A stretch of DNA of 23,595 nt from JBMNOU01 sp050943215 (lineage in GTDB: Bacteria; Bacillota; Clostridia; Christensenellales; SZUA-584): assembly GCA_050943215.1 (NCBI GenBank), contig JBMNOU010000028.1, positions 1 through 23,595 on the forward strand, written 5' to 3'. The position numbers and the translations under genes are program-made. Position 1 is the first letter of the stretch; every line of letters starts with the position of its first letter. Shown here in pieces: positions 1 through 7,574 of the stretch. A model generated the notes under the pieces. That model did no database searches. It was not told where the DNA came from and worked only from the letters and a program-made list of their open reading frames with translations.

Positions 1-870
1 TTCCTTTAACCTGTGATAGTAGTCGTCGGCTAATTCATTGATGCTGCCAAACTTTTCAGTACTGTCTGAGACAATGCTATGGTATTCAACCGGCGAATAA
101 GATAGAGGCGTCCCGTCTTTATCTAGATACATCGTTGGCTGAGGCCGGCTAAGTCCTGCAAAAAAGATACTGATCTGGTCGGCTATTTTCTCTGCCTCTT
201 TGGGCTGCGGCGCATATCCTGATGGCATATACCGGTATAAAATCTCATTAGCTGTCTGACCGGATACGCCCTGTAGAATATAAGACAAATAGTCTTTGAT
301 CTTGCGACTGCCATGTTTTTTTAGCATTTCAATCAGCGTGGCTTCGGATACCGTCATAGGGTTTAATTTGGTGGACTGCAAGGATTCATATTTGAGAGAG
401 GGCAGAACGCAGCGGACGCGGCTTAACGAACGTGTAACATGACGCAAACTGTCCATAATGGTATCGCTGCTGTCCTTTAGGATAACGTTTGAGTATTTTC
501 CCATAAGCTCTGCAACAAGCGTTAATTCAAGCGGCAGGCCAAGCTCGTCTCTTGCTTCAAGCGTGATGTTGACGATTCGTTCTAGTTCGATCTGTTCGAT
601 TTTGGCTATTTTTGCGCCGGTAATGTATTTCCTGAGAAACATGCAAAACATCGGAGGCGATTTTGGGTTTTCAAACTTATGCGCTGTTATATGCATCCTA
701 GAATCAGCCGCGCCGGCACAAATAAGCAGGCGGATGTTATTTCTAGTAGCGCGCAGATTGAGTATTAATGTATCGGGCTGCGGCTGATGAATCTTGTCCA
801 CCTTGCATCCCAGTGCCTGTTCCCTTATTTCATTAACAATAAAGTGCAGCGTTAATCCATCTAGCGTCAT
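1..870 (-). CDS. rqcH: RqcH/NFACT-family ribosome quality control protein, N-terminal part (3' end off the left edge)
   Basis: The first 290 codons of a minus-strand gene are open and continue past the left edge. The opening residues MTLDGLTLHFIVNEI, then KIHQPQPDTLILNLR and a PPMFCMFLRKYI stretch near residue 70, match the NFACT-N domain of Rqc2/RqcH (older name: fibronectin-binding protein FbpA, YloA in Bacillus). Family members bind stalled 50S subunits carrying peptidyl-tRNA and add alanine tails that mark the nascent chain for proteolysis. The coiled-coil, NFACT-R and C-terminal parts are outside the window. The ATG at 870 is preceded by GGAGG (877-881) with a six-base gap, so the start is secure. 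The gene is transcribed away from proA, with the two promoters facing outward from the shared spacer. clpX and clpP, which could degrade tagged chains, lie elsewhere in this window, but no direct link is shown. Confidence 0.9.
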   Translation of the reverse strand, partial: MTLDGLTLHFIVNEIREQALGCKVDKIHQPQPDTLILNLRATRNNIRLLICAGAADSRMHITAHKFENPKSPPMFCMFLRKYITGAKIAKIEQIELERIVNITLEARDELGLPLELTLVAELMGKYSNVILKDSSDTIMDSLRHVTRSLSRVRCVLPSLKYESLQSTKLNPMTVSEATLIEMLKKHGSRKIKDYLSYILQGVSGQTANEILYRYMPSGYAPQPKEAEKIADQISIFFAGLSRPQPTMYLDKDGTPLSYSPVEYHSIVSDSTEKFGSINELADDYYHRLKE

Positions 871-920
871 GCATTGCCTCCAATTGCATCTAAGTTAAAG
901 ACTTGGTACGTTAAATATGT

Positions 921-950
921 ATTATACACGCACGTGACATTGTTTGTAAA
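921..950 (-). promoter_or_regulatory. Probable promoter of rqcH
   Basis: On the minus strand TTTACA (945-950) and a consensus TATAAT (921-926) are separated by 18 bases. The site is about 50 bases upstream of the rqcH start. It overlaps the -35 region of the divergent proA promoter, so the two could compete for polymerase. Confidence 0.6.
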
Positions 951-962
951 TAATGATATAAT
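934..962 (+). promoter_or_regulatory. Probable sigma-A promoter of proA
   Basis: GTGACA (934-939, five of six bases of TTGACA) and a perfect TATAAT (957-962) are spaced by 17 bases. A TG at 954-955 forms an extended -10. Transcription would start about 30 bases upstream of the proA ATG. Confidence 0.75.
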
Positions 963-998
963 ATTTGCATCATCTATAATGTGTAAGTGGAGGATGGC

Positions 999-2234
999 AT
1001 GCATCACGTAAAAGAGAAAGCGCTCAAAGCACGGGAAGCTTCGGTTAAACTTGCATACATGGGAATTGAAGATAAAAATAGGGTGCTTATCAGCATAGCT
1101 AACGCTTTAAGAGAGAATACAAATATTATTATGCAACAAAATGCCAAGGATATCGAGGCAGGCAAGCAAAAGGGCATGCCGGCTGCGATGCTGGATAGGC
1201 TTGCCCTGTCGCCGCAGCGTATTGAAGACATGGCACAGGGGCTTGAAAGTATCGCGCGGCTTGACGATCCTGTGGGCGAGGTGATAGAGACGGTCAAACG
1301 CCCGAACGGATTGTCTATCGGCAAAAAACGCGTGCCGCTTGGCGTCATCGGCATTATATACGAAGCGCGTCCTAATGTGACATCCGATGCGATCGGCCTT
1401 TGCATGAAGACGGGCAACACTGTTGTTTTGCGGGGCGGAAGCGATGCAATTCAATCCAATAAGGCAATTGTTAATGTGGCGCAGAGAGCCGCATATAGCG
1501 CAGGACTGCCAGAAGGTGCGATTCAATTGATAGACGATACCTCGAGGGAAGCGGCGACATATATGATGAGTCTTAATGGCATCATCGACGTGCTGATCCC
1601 AAGAGGAGGCGCCGGACTGATACAATCCGTTGTCAAGAACGCATCAGTACCGGTGATCGAGACGGGTGTGGGAAAATGCCATGTCTACATCGATGAGCAC
1701 ACAGACCTTCAAATGAGCCTGGATATCATATACAACGCAAAGACGAGCCGTCCATCGGTATGCAACGCAGCGGAAACACTTCTGGTGCATGAAACTATAG
1801 CTAAGCAATTTTTACCGATGGTAGCAGAAAGACTAAGTAACGTGGAACTTAGGGGCTGTGAAAAAACATCTGCGATCATCAAGGCAAAAACTGCGACGGA
1901 GGAAGACTATTATACCGAATTCCTTGATTATATATTGGCGATCAAGGTGGTGAAAAGCCTTGACGACGCTATTAATCATATCAATAAATACGGTACCAAA
2001 CATTCCGAGGCGATTGTAACAACAAACTATAACAGCGCGGAGAAGTTTTTGGAACGCATCGATGCGGCAGCGGTCTACGTAAATGCGTCCACCCGGTTTA
2101 CGGACGGCAACGAGTTCGGGTTCGGTGCGGAGATTGGCATCAGTACGCAGAAGCTGCATGCCAGAGGGCCGATGGGCTTAAAGGAGCTGACGACTGTCAA
2201 ATACATCATCAGAGGCAATGGTCAGGTTAGGTAA
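999..2234 (+). CDS. proA: Glutamate-5-semialdehyde dehydrogenase (gamma-glutamyl phosphate reductase)
   Basis: This is the NADPH-dependent enzyme reducing gamma-glutamyl phosphate to glutamate semialdehyde, the second step of proline synthesis in the cytoplasm. The 411-residue product has the usual family length. It shows the PRGGAGLI segment, the VPVIETGVGKCHVYID segment around residue 220, the catalytic Cys in SRPSVCNAAETLL (about residue 255) and the family signature region NKYGTKHSEAIVT. A GTG at 987 is also in frame, but it sits in the ribosome binding site: GGAGG at 989-993 lies five bases before the ATG at 999, which is therefore preferred. proB, usually next to proA, is not in this window. 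The stop is followed one base later by the start of a decayed gene (2236 onward), so that remnant was probably co-transcribed with proA. Confidence 0.96.
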   Translation: MHHVKEKALKAREASVKLAYMGIEDKNRVLISIANALRENTNIIMQQNAKDIEAGKQKGMPAAMLDRLALSPQRIEDMAQGLESIARLDDPVGEVIETVKRPNGLSIGKKRVPLGVIGIIYEARPNVTSDAIGLCMKTGNTVVLRGGSDAIQSNKAIVNVAQRAAYSAGLPEGAIQLIDDTSREAATYMMSLNGIIDVLIPRGGAGLIQSVVKNASVPVIETGVGKCHVYIDEHTDLQMSLDIIYNAKTSRPSVCNAAETLLVHETIAKQFLPMVAERLSNVELRGCEKTSAIIKAKTATEEDYYTEFLDYILAIKVVKSLDDAINHINKYGTKHSEAIVTTNYNSAEKFLERIDAAAVYVNASTRFTDGNEFGFGAEIGISTQKLHARGPMGLKELTTVKYIIRGNGQVR

Positions 2235-2235
2235 G

Positions 2236-2671
2236 ATGAATAGGTTTGTGGTAATTGTAATAGTTGCCATATTTATTTTAATTGCGGATGATCAGAGCAT
2301 CCGGCGGTTACTGCGCTGACAGCAGATAATATAGTTATTGCTACACTTATACTATAATAATTAAACCTATATCAGAACCGGCGCAAACACCGGTGCCATC
2401 TCCATCCATGGTGCGGATAGAAATGCCGGCAGAAGTTGATTATACACAATATTTGGGAAATTGAATATCGAGCTCGAGACACATGATGACGTTTATAGTC
2501 AAGGCGGATTCGCCATACAATTTACAAAGATTAATGGAAACCAGGTAATTGGAAATTAAAGCGGTTTTCGAGTCGCCCGGGCATCGTGATGCAAGGGTCG
2601 ATTTTGAAGGAATGATTGAAGACGGCAAGCTGGACAATGGTTTGTCAGGCGCCAATGCTGAAAACTATTGA
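2236..2671 (+). pseudogene. Frameshifted remnant of a small secreted or lipoprotein-like gene
   Basis: No single frame is open here, but consecutive frames join into a coherent protein. The ATG at 2236 gives a signal-like start MNRFVVIVIVAIFILIA. A second frame (about 2292-2345) reads SEHPAVTALTADNIVIAT. A third (about 2354-2462) reads a Pro-rich linker (PAQTPVPSPS) then VDYTQYLGN and a stop. One missing base near 2463 would restore NIELETHDDVYSQGG and FAIQFTKINGNQVIG (2464-2553). A one-base insertion in the A-run near 2553-2555 leads to IKAVFESPGHRDARVDF and EGMIEDGKLDNGLSG, ending at TGA 2669-2671. The frame join near 2285-2292 may hide a lipobox (LIA then Cys-Ser-Glu); that is a guess. The original product would be about 145 residues: signal, linker and one small beta-rich domain. 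I do not recognise the family. Assembly indels are the alternative, but flanking genes are intact. Confidence 0.7.
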
Positions 2672-2703
2672 GCGAATAAGGATACAAAAGATATGTTAAT
2701 CAT

Positions 2704-2726
2704 AAGGCTGCGTTTTTGGCAGCCTT
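2704..2726 (-). terminator. Hairpin at the argH stop codon, possible terminator
   Basis: AAGGCTGC (2704-2711) and GCAGCCTT (2719-2726) form an eight-base-pair stem with a seven-base loop. The hairpin begins at the last base of the argH stop codon. Neither strand has a strong T-run behind it, so termination may be weak. It lies between convergent argH and the proA/remnant transcript and may serve both. Confidence 0.45.
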
Positions 2727-4111
2727 TAGTGATTATTCAGAAATTCCTTTATTTTGGCAATATGCTTTTTCACGCTACCTTCGTTCGGGCCGCCGTAAAC
2801 GGCACGTTTTTCAACGCAAGCTTTAAGTGACAATGCATCATAGACATCATCCGAAAACATGGAACAGACGTTTTGCAGTTCATCAAGCGACAGCGTGTCT
2901 ATGGTTTTATCGGTCTGTTCGCAGTAAAGCACCAGTTTACCAACGGCCTCATGCGCATCCCTAAAAGGCATCCCTTTTTTGACAAGATAATCTGCGGCAT
3001 CTGTTGCGTTGGTAAACCCAACCCCCGCGCTTTGTAGCATCTTGTCTTGTTTCCATTCAGCCGAGCGAATCATACCTGTGAACACTCTCAGACATGCGGA
3101 TGTGGTATCATATGCGTCAAAAATAATTTCCTTGTCTTCCTGCATGTCTTTGTTGTATGCAAGCGGTAATCCCTTCATTACGGTCAGCAGCGCAAACAGA
3201 TCGCCGTATACGCGCCCTGTTTTACCGCGAATAAGCTCAGCCATATCCGGGTTCTTTTTTTGCGGCATAATACTCGATCCAGTCGAATAGCTGTCGCTAA
3301 GAGATACCATTTGGAATTCATTGCTGGACCATATGATAATCTCTTCGCAAAAACGGGATAAATGCATCATACAGACGGAGGCGGCATGAAGAAAATCGAG
3401 AATATAGTCCCTGTCACTCACCGCATCCATGCTGTTGTTGGTAATAACCGAAAACCCAAGCTCGTGCGCGACCATATCTCTGTCAATCGGATAAGTTGTT
3501 GCGCACAGCGCGCCCGATCCAAGTGGCATGACATCAGATGAAGTATAGGCGTTGTCAAACCGGATGCAGTCTCTTAAAAACATTTCGCAGTACGCCATAA
3601 AATAATGAGCGAGCGTGGTAGGCTGTGCCTTTTGCAGATGCGTATAGGCGGGCATGATTGTAAAGAGGCTTTGTTCGGCTACTGTTATAAGCTCGCCCAT
3701 TAACGACCTGATAAGGCTAATTATATCGTGGCACGCCTGCTTTACGAACATGCGCGTATCCAGTGCCACTTGGTCGTTGCGGCTTCGTGCCGTATGCAGT
3801 TTTTTCCCCGGATCACCAATGCGTTCAGTCAAAATCCTCTCGACATTCATATGAATGTCTTCATCGTCAACAGAAAATTCAATACGGCCATTTTCTATGT
3901 CGTTTAGTATAGCATAAAGGCCAGATACGATTGCTTCGCTGTCTTGCACGCTGATTATGCCTGTTTTACCGAGCATATTTGCGTGCGCAATGCTACCTTG
4001 AATGTCTTCACGGTATAGCCGATAATCGAATGAGATTGAGGAATGAAATCCCGCGGCGAATGCATCCGTATCGGATGAAAAACGGCCGCCCCACATCTTT
4101 TTCTTTTCCAT
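2726..4111 (-). CDS. argH: Argininosuccinate lyase
   Basis: Splits argininosuccinate into arginine and fumarate, the last step of arginine synthesis. The product is 461 residues, normal for the fumarase/aspartase superfamily. Visible signatures are the KLHTARSRNDQVALD segment (about 104-118), the THLQKAQPTT segment with the catalytic His near residue 158, and the mobile signature loop GSSIMPQKKNPD (278-289) that carries the catalytic Ser. The start ATG is two bases after the argG stop; the preceding AAGGAAA lies inside the end of argG, so the two are almost certainly translated from one message. No frameshift or missing motif is seen. Confidence 0.97.
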   Translation of the reverse strand: MEKKKMWGGRFSSDTDAFAAGFHSSISFDYRLYREDIQGSIAHANMLGKTGIISVQDSEAIVSGLYAILNDIENGRIEFSVDDEDIHMNVERILTERIGDPGKKLHTARSRNDQVALDTRMFVKQACHDIISLIRSLMGELITVAEQSLFTIMPAYTHLQKAQPTTLAHYFMAYCEMFLRDCIRFDNAYTSSDVMPLGSGALCATTYPIDRDMVAHELGFSVITNNSMDAVSDRDYILDFLHAASVCMMHLSRFCEEIIIWSSNEFQMVSLSDSYSTGSSIMPQKKNPDMAELIRGKTGRVYGDLFALLTVMKGLPLAYNKDMQEDKEIIFDAYDTTSACLRVFTGMIRSAEWKQDKMLQSAGVGFTNATDAADYLVKKGMPFRDAHEAVGKLVLYCEQTDKTIDTLSLDELQNVCSMFSDDVYDALSLKACVEKRAVYGGPNEGSVKKHIAKIKEFLNNH

Positions 4112-4113
4112 TA

Positions 4114-5319
4114 CTATTTCCTTTTTTGATCCAGCAGCGCTTTAACTTTAAGCGGCAGACCGAATAGATTGATAAACCCTTCGGCATCCTGCTGGTTATA
4201 AACATTATCTTTCCCAAATGTCGCAAACTCTTCACTATAAAGGGAAGATGGCGACTTAACCCCAACGGATGTGCAGCTGCCTTTATACAGTTTCACACGC
4301 ACCGTTCCCGTTACGCTTTGCTGCGTAGAATCGACAAATGCGGACAACGCTTCGCGCAGCGGCGCATACCATTGCCCGTAATATACCATCTCTGCAAACT
4401 TCAATGCAATGCTCTGCTTATAATGTAGCGTATCCCGATCGAGCGTCATGCTTTCGAGCGCGCGATGAGCTTCATAAAGTATCGTTCCGCCTGGCGTTTC
4501 ATACACGCCTCTTGATTTCATTCCGACAAGCCTGTTTTCTATGATGTCGTCAATACCTATAGCATTTTTTGCACCCAGCACGTTGAGAGTGTCGATGATA
4601 TCAACCGGTCCAAGTGCATTGTTGTCTACGGCTACCGGTACGCCTTTTTTAAAATCAATTTCAACATATGAGGGGGTGTCGGGCGCGTCCTCGGGCGCAG
4701 TACATATCAAGTACAGATCCTTTTGCGGTTCATTCCATGGATCTTCAAGATCTGCCCCTTCATGGCTTAGGTGCCATAAGTTTCTATCCATGCTGTAAGG
4801 CCGTTTCTTAGATACGGGAACCGGAAGATTCCGTTTTTCAAGATACGCTATCGCATCCTCGCGTGATTTGATATCCCATATACGCCAGGGCGCAATGATC
4901 TTCATATCCGGCGCAAGCGCTTTGATCGTCAGCTCAAAACGCACCTGGTCATTGCCTTTTCCTGTTGCGCCATGACATATCGCCTCGCATCCTTCCGCCT
5001 TCGCAATCTCTACTAAACGTTTTGCGATAAGCGGCCTTGCCATTGATGTGCCGAGAAGATATTTGCCTTCATATATCGCACCAGCTTTTAGCGTGGGGTA
5101 TATAAAATCGGTCACGAACTCTTCTTTTAAATCTTCTATGAATATCTTGCTTGCTCCGCTACTCAGCGCTTTTTGATTAAGAGGGGCAAGCTCTTCCCCC
5201 TGCCCGACATCGGCTGCCATTGCAATGACATCACAGCCATAATTTTCTTTCAGCCACGGGATGATTACCGATGTATCTAGTCCTCCCGAATATGCGAGCA
5301 GTACCTTCATATTGTTCAT
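4114..5319 (-). CDS. argG: Argininosuccinate synthase
   Basis: Joins citrulline and aspartate with ATP to give argininosuccinate, the substrate of the neighbouring ArgH. The N-terminal ATP pyrophosphatase P-loop AYSGGLDTSV (residues 9-18) is clear. The internal segment with GKGNDQVRFE (citrulline/aspartate binding) and the SRGVYETPGGTIL region agree with the family, as does the length of 401 residues. A longer in-frame reading back to 5376 exists, but GGAGG at 5329-5333 is nine bases before the ATG at 5319 and sets the start there (MNNMKVLLAYSGG). The extension would also run through the promoter and ARG box. It is the first gene of argGH, and transcription is probably repressed by an ArgR/AhrC-type regulator through the box at 5362-5375. 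Confidence 0.96.
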   Translation of the reverse strand: MNNMKVLLAYSGGLDTSVIIPWLKENYGCDVIAMAADVGQGEELAPLNQKALSSGASKIFIEDLKEEFVTDFIYPTLKAGAIYEGKYLLGTSMARPLIAKRLVEIAKAEGCEAICHGATGKGNDQVRFELTIKALAPDMKIIAPWRIWDIKSREDAIAYLEKRNLPVPVSKKRPYSMDRNLWHLSHEGADLEDPWNEPQKDLYLICTAPEDAPDTPSYVEIDFKKGVPVAVDNNALGPVDIIDTLNVLGAKNAIGIDDIIENRLVGMKSRGVYETPGGTILYEAHRALESMTLDRDTLHYKQSIALKFAEMVYYGQWYAPLREALSAFVDSTQQSVTGTVRVKLYKGSCTSVGVKSPSSLYSEEFATFGKDNVYNQQDAEGFINLFGLPLKVKALLDQKRK

Positions 5320-5347
5320 CTTCGTTAACCTCCGAATTAATACTAAT

Positions 5348-5376
5348 AATATACGGCAAAATGAATAAATATGCAA
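5348..5376 (-). promoter_or_regulatory. Probable promoter of argGH
   Basis: Minus-strand TTGCAT (5371-5376) and TATATT (5348-5353) are spaced by 17 bases, about 30 bases upstream of the argG start. The ARG box covers the -35 element and most of the spacer. Confidence 0.55.
5362..5375. promoter_or_regulatory. ARG box (ArgR/AhrC operator)
   Basis: TGAATAAATATGCA matches the established ARG-box consensus TGAATwwwwATTCA at 13 of 14 positions. It overlaps the -35 and spacer of the argGH promoter, the position expected for arginine-dependent repression. The regulator gene itself is not in this window. Confidence 0.75.
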
Positions 5377-5497
5377 TAGTTTTTACTATAATTTTTGATA
5401 TTTTTTTATAAGCGTCATATATGATTAATGATAAAATTTAATTTTGATACTCAAAAGCCGATTATTAAAATTTCAATGAATTTTAACGTCTTTTACG

Positions 5498-5526
5498 TTG
5501 CATTGAATATGTATATATGGTACTAT
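5498..5526 (+). promoter_or_regulatory. Possible promoter of tig-clpP-clpX
   Basis: TTGCAT (5498-5503), a 17-base spacer and TACTAT (5521-5526) with an extended TG at 5518-5519. It lies about 70 bases upstream of the tig start. The rest of the 278-base spacer from 5320 to 5597 is AT-rich. I saw no CIRCE or CtsR-like heat-shock operator in it. Confidence 0.45.
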
Positions 5527-5597
5527 ATACTTCGGCATTTTAACATGGGTTAAGATGCTGTTATTTTGGTTATGCTAAAAAACAGGAGGAAGAAAAA

Positions 5598-6935
5598 TTG
5601 GCAAAGGTGGAAAGCGTTGGCGCAAATAAGGTAAAAATTGAAGTCGAAGTATCTCCGGAGGATTTTGCGGCAGCGCTGCAAGAGGCCTATATAAAGACCA
5701 GAGGAAAATTTAGCGTTCAGGGCTTTAGAAAAGGTAAGGTTCCAAAGCCGGTCATAGAAAATTATTATGGAGAAAGCGTATTTTACGAAGAAGCTTTTGA
5801 GTTGGTTTTTCCGGATAGCTATACAAAAACAGTTGATGAATTGGATATAATACCGGTATCAAAACCTGAACTAGATATAACAACAATAGGTAAAAAAGAA
5901 GGCGTTATATACACGGCGGAATTCTTTGTGAAACCAGAAGTTATACTAGGTGAGTATATAGGCGTTGAGGCCGAAGAAATAAAGGCACAAGTTGATGAAA
6001 CGCAGGTCGATGAAGAGATTAATCGTGTTGCAGAGAGAAACGTCAGATGGATTGACGTTGAAAGAGAAGCAAGGGAGAAGGACAAGGTCATTATCGATTA
6101 TTCGGGAAGCATTGACGGAGAGCCGTTTAATGACGGAACGGCAGAGAACCAAGCTATTGAGATTGGTGCCAAAATGTTTATTCCAGGTTTTGAAGAGCAG
6201 ATAATCGGTATGAAAAAAGAAGAAGAACGGGACATTACCGTAAAATTCCCTGATAACTATCATGCAAAGCACATGGCGGGCAAAGAGGCCGTTTTCCATA
6301 TCAAACTGCATGACGTTAAAGAAAAGGAACTGCCCCAGGTCGACGATGAGTTTGCACAGGATGTATCAGAATTTGATACGCTCGAAGAATATAAAGAAAG
6401 TGTCAAAAAGCGCCTTACCGAGAGGGCTGAAGCGCAGGCAAAACGGGAAACTGAGAACAACGTAATTGAGCAAGTGGAAAAAAACGCGACAATCGATTTG
6501 CCGGATTGTATGGTTGAAAATCAGATTGACAATCAGCTACGGCAAATTGAGTACAGCCTTATGTATCAAGGATTAAAGTTTGAAGATTATCTTAAGATGA
6601 CCGGCGGTTCATTGGAAGAATTGCGCAAAGAATATAGGGAGTCTGCAGAAAAAGCGGTCAGAACACAGCTTGTGATAGAGGCAATCATGAAGGCCGAGGG
6701 CATTAAAGCTAATGATCAGCAGGTCGGCGATGCAATAGCGCAAAGAGCAAACCGTGCCAAGAGAGATCCTGAAGAATTTAAAAAGGCGATGGGTGAGGAC
6801 GAAATTGAGTATATCAAGGATAGTCTGGCGTATGATAATACAGTGAGTTTTCTCGTTGAGAATGCGAAATTAACGGCTATCGATAAAAAAGATAAAAAGG
6901 ACAAAGAAGAGAAGGAAAACACTAACGAGGAATAG
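5598..6935 (+). CDS. tig: Trigger factor (ribosome-associated chaperone and prolyl isomerase)
   Basis: Binds the ribosome exit tunnel and shields or folds emerging chains. The 445-residue product shows the three-part family layout: an N-terminal ribosome-binding domain with the signature GFRKGKVPK (residues 42-50), an FKBP-type peptidyl-prolyl isomerase domain (about 162-246, DYSGSIDGEPFNDG to the AVFHIKLHDV strand) and a helical C-terminal substrate-cradling region. It ends in a highly charged Lys/Glu tail. The start is a TTG at 5598, preceded at seven bases by AGGAGGA (5584-5590); the protein then begins MAKVESVGANKVKIEV as expected. clpP follows after 35 bases without a terminator, the common Firmicute tig-clpP-clpX order, so the three are likely co-transcribed. 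Confidence 0.96.
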   Translation: MAKVESVGANKVKIEVEVSPEDFAAALQEAYIKTRGKFSVQGFRKGKVPKPVIENYYGESVFYEEAFELVFPDSYTKTVDELDIIPVSKPELDITTIGKKEGVIYTAEFFVKPEVILGEYIGVEAEEIKAQVDETQVDEEINRVAERNVRWIDVEREAREKDKVIIDYSGSIDGEPFNDGTAENQAIEIGAKMFIPGFEEQIIGMKKEEERDITVKFPDNYHAKHMAGKEAVFHIKLHDVKEKELPQVDDEFAQDVSEFDTLEEYKESVKKRLTERAEAQAKRETENNVIEQVEKNATIDLPDCMVENQIDNQLRQIEYSLMYQGLKFEDYLKMTGGSLEELRKEYRESAEKAVRTQLVIEAIMKAEGIKANDQQVGDAIAQRANRAKRDPEEFKKAMGEDEIEYIKDSLAYDNTVSFLVENAKLTAIDKKDKKDKEEKENTNEE

Positions 6936-6970
6936 AATAGTATAGATATATAAAGACGGAGGATTTCTTT

Positions 6971-7558
6971 ATGACATTGGTACCATATGTTATAGAGCAG
7001 ACGAGCAAAGGCGAAAGAAGTTACGACATATATTCCCGTTTGCTGAAAGACAGGATCATTTTTATTAGCGGGGAGATTGAAGATGTCATGGCAAACCTGG
7101 CCGTGGCGCAAATGATTTTTTTGGAGGCGGAAGATCCGGATAAAGATATATTCTTGTATATCAATAGTCCGGGAGGGTCCGTAACAGCCGGCATGGCAAT
7201 ATATGATACGATGCAATACATCAAATGCGATGTATGTACGATTTGCATTGGCACGGCAGCGTCAATGGGCGCTTTCCTGCTTGCCGCAGGCACGAAAGGT
7301 AAGCGTAAAGCGTTGCCAAACAGCGAGGTTATGATACATCAGCCTTCGGGCGGCACAAGAGGTCAGGCAACGGATGTTGCTATACACGCTGAGCATATCA
7401 TCAACATTAAAAAGAAGATGACCAGGATTTTGGCAGAATGTACTGGGCAGACTGTCAAGAAAATCGCCGCTGATACCGAGAGGGATAACTTTTTGAGTGC
7501 GGAAGAAGCGCTCGAATATGGGATAATAGACGAAATAATACCACCAAAGAGCAAATAA
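6971..7558 (+). CDS. clpP: ATP-dependent Clp protease proteolytic subunit
   Basis: Self-compartmentalised serine protease that degrades proteins fed to it by ClpX or other Clp ATPases. At 195 residues it has the usual length. The catalytic triad is complete: Ser98 in GTAASMGAFLLAAG, His123 in VMIHQPSGG and Asp172 in TERDNF. The glycine-rich SPGGSVTAGMAIYD segment (66-79) is also present. GGAGG at 6958-6962 sits eight bases before the ATG. It lies between tig and clpX; clpX starts 16 bases downstream, so the protease and its unfoldase are made together. Confidence 0.97.
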   Translation: MTLVPYVIEQTSKGERSYDIYSRLLKDRIIFISGEIEDVMANLAVAQMIFLEAEDPDKDIFLYINSPGGSVTAGMAIYDTMQYIKCDVCTICIGTAASMGAFLLAAGTKGKRKALPNSEVMIHQPSGGTRGQATDVAIHAEHIINIKKKMTRILAECTGQTVKKIAADTERDNFLSAEEALEYGIIDEIIPPKSK

Positions 7559-7574
7559 GGAACGAGGTGAATCA

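Noticed and set aside
1107..1625. 172-codon minus-strand frame inside proA
   Set aside because: Antisense shadow of a highly conserved gene, without a start signal.
2440..2655. 71-codon minus-strand frame in the proA-argH spacer
   Set aside because: The plus strand gives a coherent, frameshifted protein over the same bases, and this frame has no binding site.
5485..5499. Small inverted repeat AACGT/ACGTT upstream of tig
   Set aside because: Five base pairs only and not matching CIRCE or CtsR operators; not enough to call a regulatory site.
5477..5517. Further ARG-box-like TGAAT half-sites upstream of tig
   Set aside because: Each matches only the left half (about 10-11 of 14 positions) in very AT-rich sequence, so chance is likely.
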